From Blastococcus sp. LR1 (GTDB lineage: Bacteria > Actinomycetota > Actinomycetes > Mycobacteriales > Geodermatophilaceae): a stretch of 64,000 nucleotides of DNA. Shown here piece by piece: positions 61,642-64,000 of the stretch. Position 1 is the first letter of the stretch. The number at the start of each line of letters is the position of its first letter. Location of the stretch: the NCBI RefSeq assembly GCF_020166105.1, contig NZ_JAIUJY010000001.1:682001-746000 (forward strand), read 5' to 3'. The position numbers and the translations under genes were made by a program. The notes beneath the pieces were generated by a model. The model was not told the DNA's origin. It saw nothing but the letters and a program-made list of their open reading frames with translations, and did no database searches.

Positions 61642-62625
61642 ATGACCACCTTCTCCCTGACCGAGCTCGAGCTGGAATCCCGCATGGGCGCCGTCGGCAA
61701 CGAGAGCTCCACGCGCGAGATCCGGCAGATCAGCCTCACCGACTTCGCGGCCCGCCGGGACGAGATCGCCGACCAGCTGTGGGCGGCCGCCACCGACATC
61801 GGCTTCTTCCAGCTCGTCGACCACGGCATCGACCTGGCCGACGTGGAGCGGGCGTTCGACCTGGCCCGGCAGTTCTTCGCCCTGCCGGAGGAGGTCAAGG
61901 CGAAGTACCCGCTGAAGAAGGGCCTCAACTCGGGCTGGGAGTCCAAGACGCAGGTCCGCCCCTCCACCGGGACGCCGGACCAGAAGGAGTCCTGGCAGCT
62001 GACCCGGCCGCACATGGACGGGCTGTGGCCCACCGAGGAGGAGGTCGCGGGGTTCCAGGAGACGATCCTGGCGTTCGAGGCGGACTGCTGGCGCCTGGCG
62101 ATGGACGTGCTGTCCTGCTTCGCGACCAAGCTGGGGTTCGACGAGAACTTCTTCACGGTCGCGCACGACCCGGCCAAGCCCACCTACCAGAGCACCCTGC
62201 GGCTGATCCACTACTTCGCCTTCCCGCCGGAGCTGGTCGGCACCCCGAACCTCTGGCGGGCGGGCGCGCACACCGACTTCGACTGCCTGACCCTGCTCTT
62301 CCAGCGGGCCGGACAGGGTGGCCTGCAGGTGCTCCCCGGCGCGGAGGTGGAAGGCCAGGAGTGGACGCCCGTCGAGCCCTCGGACGAGGCGATCACCTGC
62401 AACATCGGTGACATGCTCATGCGGTGGAGCGACGACCTGCTGCCGTCGAACTTCCACCGGGTGAAGGCGCCGGCGGAGGGCGACCACATGGGGCCGCGCT
62501 TCAGCATCGCGTTCTTCGCCCAGGCCGACAAGGACGCAGTGATCGAGTCGCCGAAGGGCACCTACGAGCCGATCACCGCGGGCGACTACCTGCAGCAGCG
62601 GATCCAGGCGAACTTCCGAAAGTGA
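61642..62625 (+). CDS. 2-oxoglutarate/Fe(II)-dependent oxygenase (isopenicillin N synthase-like)
   Basis: A 327-residue protein from ATG 61642. The N-terminal DIOX region has QISLTDFAARRDEIADQLWAAATDIGFFQLVDHGI. The metal triad is His and Asp in AGAHTDFDCLTLLF and His in LPSNFHRVKAP. The RxS cosubstrate motif is GPRFSIAFF. It oxidises an unknown small substrate with O2 and 2-oxoglutarate. Regulated probably by the divergent GntR protein. Confidence 0.93.
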   Translation: MTTFSLTELELESRMGAVGNESSTREIRQISLTDFAARRDEIADQLWAAATDIGFFQLVDHGIDLADVERAFDLARQFFALPEEVKAKYPLKKGLNSGWESKTQVRPSTGTPDQKESWQLTRPHMDGLWPTEEEVAGFQETILAFEADCWRLAMDVLSCFATKLGFDENFFTVAHDPAKPTYQSTLRLIHYFAFPPELVGTPNLWRAGAHTDFDCLTLLFQRAGQGGLQVLPGAEVEGQEWTPVEPSDEAITCNIGDMLMRWSDDLLPSNFHRVKAPAEGDHMGPRFSIAFFAQADKDAVIESPKGTYEPITAGDYLQQRIQANFRK

Positions 62626-62635
62626 TCCGGCGCGG

Positions 62636-63070
62636 GTGACCGGGGGCGACTGGGATCCCTCGGCGCCCGGCCTGCTGGTGCTGCCGTCGGGACGGCGGGT
62701 GCGCGGGCGCGGCCTGCGCGCACCGCTGCCTGCGGGGCCACTGCCGTCGTTCGGGCTCTACCTGCTCGGTCGGCGGCCGGCGCCCGTGCCGTGGGAGAGC
62801 CGGTGGGTGCGGTGGCCGGACTTCCGGCTGCCGGCAGACCCGGCGGCGCTGAGGACGGCGCTGCTGGAGGTGTGGGAGCGGTCGGCGGACGAGCCCGTCG
62901 AGATCGCCTGCGGCGGCGGCACCGGCCGAACCGGAACCGCGCTGGCCTGCCTCGCGGTACTCGAGGGGGTGCCGCCCGCCGAGGCCGTTCCCTTCGTCCG
63001 GGACAACTACCGGCGTCGCGCCGTGGAGACGCCGGGGCAGCGCCGGTTCGTCACCGGGTTCGCCGGCTGA
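62636..63070 (+). CDS. protein-tyrosine phosphatase-like protein
   Basis: A 144-residue protein. The P-loop is EIACGGGTGRTGTALACL, matching Cx5R (Cys and Arg in CGGGTGR) of dual-specificity or tyrosine phosphatases. It is near the 140-residue minimum of the fold; the WPD-loop region may be RWPDFRLP. Starts at GTG 62636, ten bases after the oxygenase stop, so the two may share a transcript. Substrate unknown. Confidence 0.82.
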   Translation: MTGGDWDPSAPGLLVLPSGRRVRGRGLRAPLPAGPLPSFGLYLLGRRPAPVPWESRWVRWPDFRLPADPAALRTALLEVWERSADEPVEIACGGGTGRTGTALACLAVLEGVPPAEAVPFVRDNYRRRAVETPGQRRFVTGFAG

Positions 63071-63098
63071 CGCCTCGGCACGTCCGCCTGCTTCCGGC

Positions 63099-63722
63099 TC
63101 AGGCGGCGACCCGGCGTGCGACCTGCGGCTGACCCGGACCGGAGAGCTCGCCGACGGCGGCCCGTCGTCCCGCCACGGTCATGAGGATCGCCTCCCCCGC
63201 CCCCCGCACCTCGGGACCGCGTCCGAACGACCAGTCGATGTCCGTGGCGACCAGGCGGACGTCCCGCACGCGCAGCACCCCGAGGAGGGTCGGCGCGAAC
63301 AGCGCCGTCCGAAGAGCAGGGATCAGCCGGTCGGCGGGGATGGAGCGGGGCAGCCCCAGCGGTCGGCGGATGTCCTGCTGGTGGATCATCCCGTCGGTCA
63401 GGCCGATGGCTCCACCCATCCCGGCCGTGAGCCCGGTCGGGGTCAGGTGATCATCGAGGAGCTCGATCAGCTCGGCGGGAGTGCGCGTCGAGCACTCCCG
63501 GAGCCGCAGGGCGTTGACCCGGTCGACGACGAGCAGGCCGCGGGCGAATCGTTGCGCGAGTTGCCCCCAGCCGAGCTCCTCGTAGCCGAGCAGGTGCGCC
63601 ACGACGTCCTGCACCGACCAGCCCTCGCACAGGGACGGCGCCCGCCACTGCTCGGGGCTCAGCGTGACCAGGAGCTCTCGCAGTTCCTCGCGCTCTGCTC
63701 GCGCCAGAGGCATCAGGGTCAT
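63099..63722 (-). CDS. DinB/maleylpyruvate isomerase N-terminal domain protein
   Basis: A 207-residue protein with the four-helix mycothiol-dependent maleylpyruvate isomerase N-terminal type domain: LLVTLSPEQWRAPSLCEGWSVQDVVAHLLGYEEL, and GLTDGMIHQQDIRRPLG, with His residues placed for metal binding (AHL, IHQQD). Proteins of this type often use mycothiol as cofactor. The C-terminal SCP-like part has DIDWSFGRGPEVRGAGEAILMTVAGR. Activity unknown. Confidence 0.88.
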   Translation of the reverse strand: MTLMPLARAEREELRELLVTLSPEQWRAPSLCEGWSVQDVVAHLLGYEELGWGQLAQRFARGLLVVDRVNALRLRECSTRTPAELIELLDDHLTPTGLTAGMGGAIGLTDGMIHQQDIRRPLGLPRSIPADRLIPALRTALFAPTLLGVLRVRDVRLVATDIDWSFGRGPEVRGAGEAILMTVAGRRAAVGELSGPGQPQVARRVAA

Positions 63723-63810
63723 CCGAACTCCGCGACGTCACGGCCGCGCCGGTGCGCGACGGGAGGCCCGCGACGCTAGAGGACTGAGGGCGAACACCGC
63801 ACCCAGATGC

Positions 63811-63853
63811 GCGTCAGGCCGGTCTCCCCCGGGGGGGAAGACCGGCCTGACGC
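63811..63853. terminator. terminator hairpin between ettA and the DinB-like gene
   Basis: A perfect 15-base stem (63811-63825 with 63839-63853, arm GCGTCAGGCCGGTCT) with a C/G-rich loop. It lies 31 bases after the ettA stop on the minus strand. Confidence 0.85.
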
Positions 63854-63883
63854 GGATCTCAGCGGTCGAGGTCGGGAACGAAC

Positions 63884-64000
63884 TCAGTCGCGGGCGAGCT
63901 TGCGGTACGTCGCGCGGTGCGGACGCGTCGCGTCGGCGCCGAGCCGCTCGACCTTGTTCTTCTCGTAGTCGTCGAAATTGCCCTCGAACCAGAACCACTT
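63884..64000 (-). CDS. ettA: C-terminal end of the ABC-F translation factor EttA (partial)
   Basis: Only the last 38 residues are inside the window: KWFWFEGNFDDYEKNKVERLG and then RPHRATYRKLARD before the stop TGA at 63884. The WFEGNF..YE..K..RLG...RPHR.TYRKL.RD ending is characteristic of EttA, the energy-dependent translational throttle that binds the ribosomal E site. The gene continues beyond base 64000. In mycobacteria ettA (Rv2477c) lies at the same end of this conserved block. Confidence 0.93.
   Translation of the reverse strand, partial: KWFWFEGNFDDYEKNKVERLGADATRPHRATYRKLARD

Overview
The window comes from a high-GC actinobacterium. GTG starts are frequent, operons are packed with ATGA/GTGA overlaps, and the genes include a CtaJ-type cytochrome oxidase subunit, DUF5130, a mycothiol-linked DsbA-like oxidoreductase and an IdeR-type iron box. 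The style of the stress proteins (PRC-barrel/DUF2382, Asp23/AmaP/DUF6286, a UBP zinc finger on a KefB-like antiporter) suggests Geodermatophilaceae or a close relative. That family assignment is inference, not proof.

Region 1 (1-18.4 kb) looks accessory. It has longer non-coding gaps, gene remnants and visibly more A/T-rich stretches. It opens with a signalling set: the tail of a GGDEF protein, a STAS protein, a PP2C/SpoIIE-type phosphatase, an ANTAR protein and three regulators (MarR-like, OhrR-like, TetR). Two adjacent secreted proteins and two small paralogous proteins sit among them. From 7.5 kb it becomes a stress island: PRC-barrel/DUF2382 protein, membrane proteins, a transaldolase whose Schiff-base lysine is replaced by glutamate, a GlsB/YeaQ protein and a seven-gene Asp23/Gls24-DUF2273-DUF6286-AmaP operon. 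That operon is divergent from an ECF sigma factor gene followed by a protein joining an HxxxCxxC anti-sigma-like motif to an Asp23 domain. Near 18.42 kb lies the 3' part of a tRNA-Gly(TCC) without a 5' half, as expected of an attachment-site remnant at the edge of an inserted element. No integrase is visible.

Region 2 (18.5-38.9 kb) holds a secreted 5'-nucleotidase, a KefB-type antiporter with RCK and zinc-finger tails, a DHA2 efflux pump, a TfdB/PheA-like monooxygenase, and a PPOX flavoprotein. It continues with a four-gene ferric-siderophore ABC importer behind an IdeR/DtxR-like box, an ECF sigma factor with a SnoaL-like tail, a lipoprotein with cell-wall-binding-repeat-like segments, a two-component system and an Eis-type acetyltransferase.

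Region 3 (39-64 kb) resembles an old actinobacterial chromosomal block. The set rpiB, DsbA-like protein, pepN, HNH nuclease, glbO, alpha-glucosidase, thioesterase and ettA recalls the Rv2465c-Rv2477c neighbourhood of Mycobacterium tuberculosis. Inserted among these are an amidase, a class F-like sortase with a probable surface substrate, a prolyl oligopeptidase, an MscS channel, a complete bioY-bioM-bioN biotin ECF importer, and a GntR-regulated 2-oxoglutarate/Fe(II) oxygenase.

The most interesting material is the sigma/anti-sigma-Asp23 locus, a GTTTAC-NN-CGT motif shared upstream of three stress units, the lysine-less transaldolase fusion, and two genes that appear to start with CTG overlapping the stop codon upstream.
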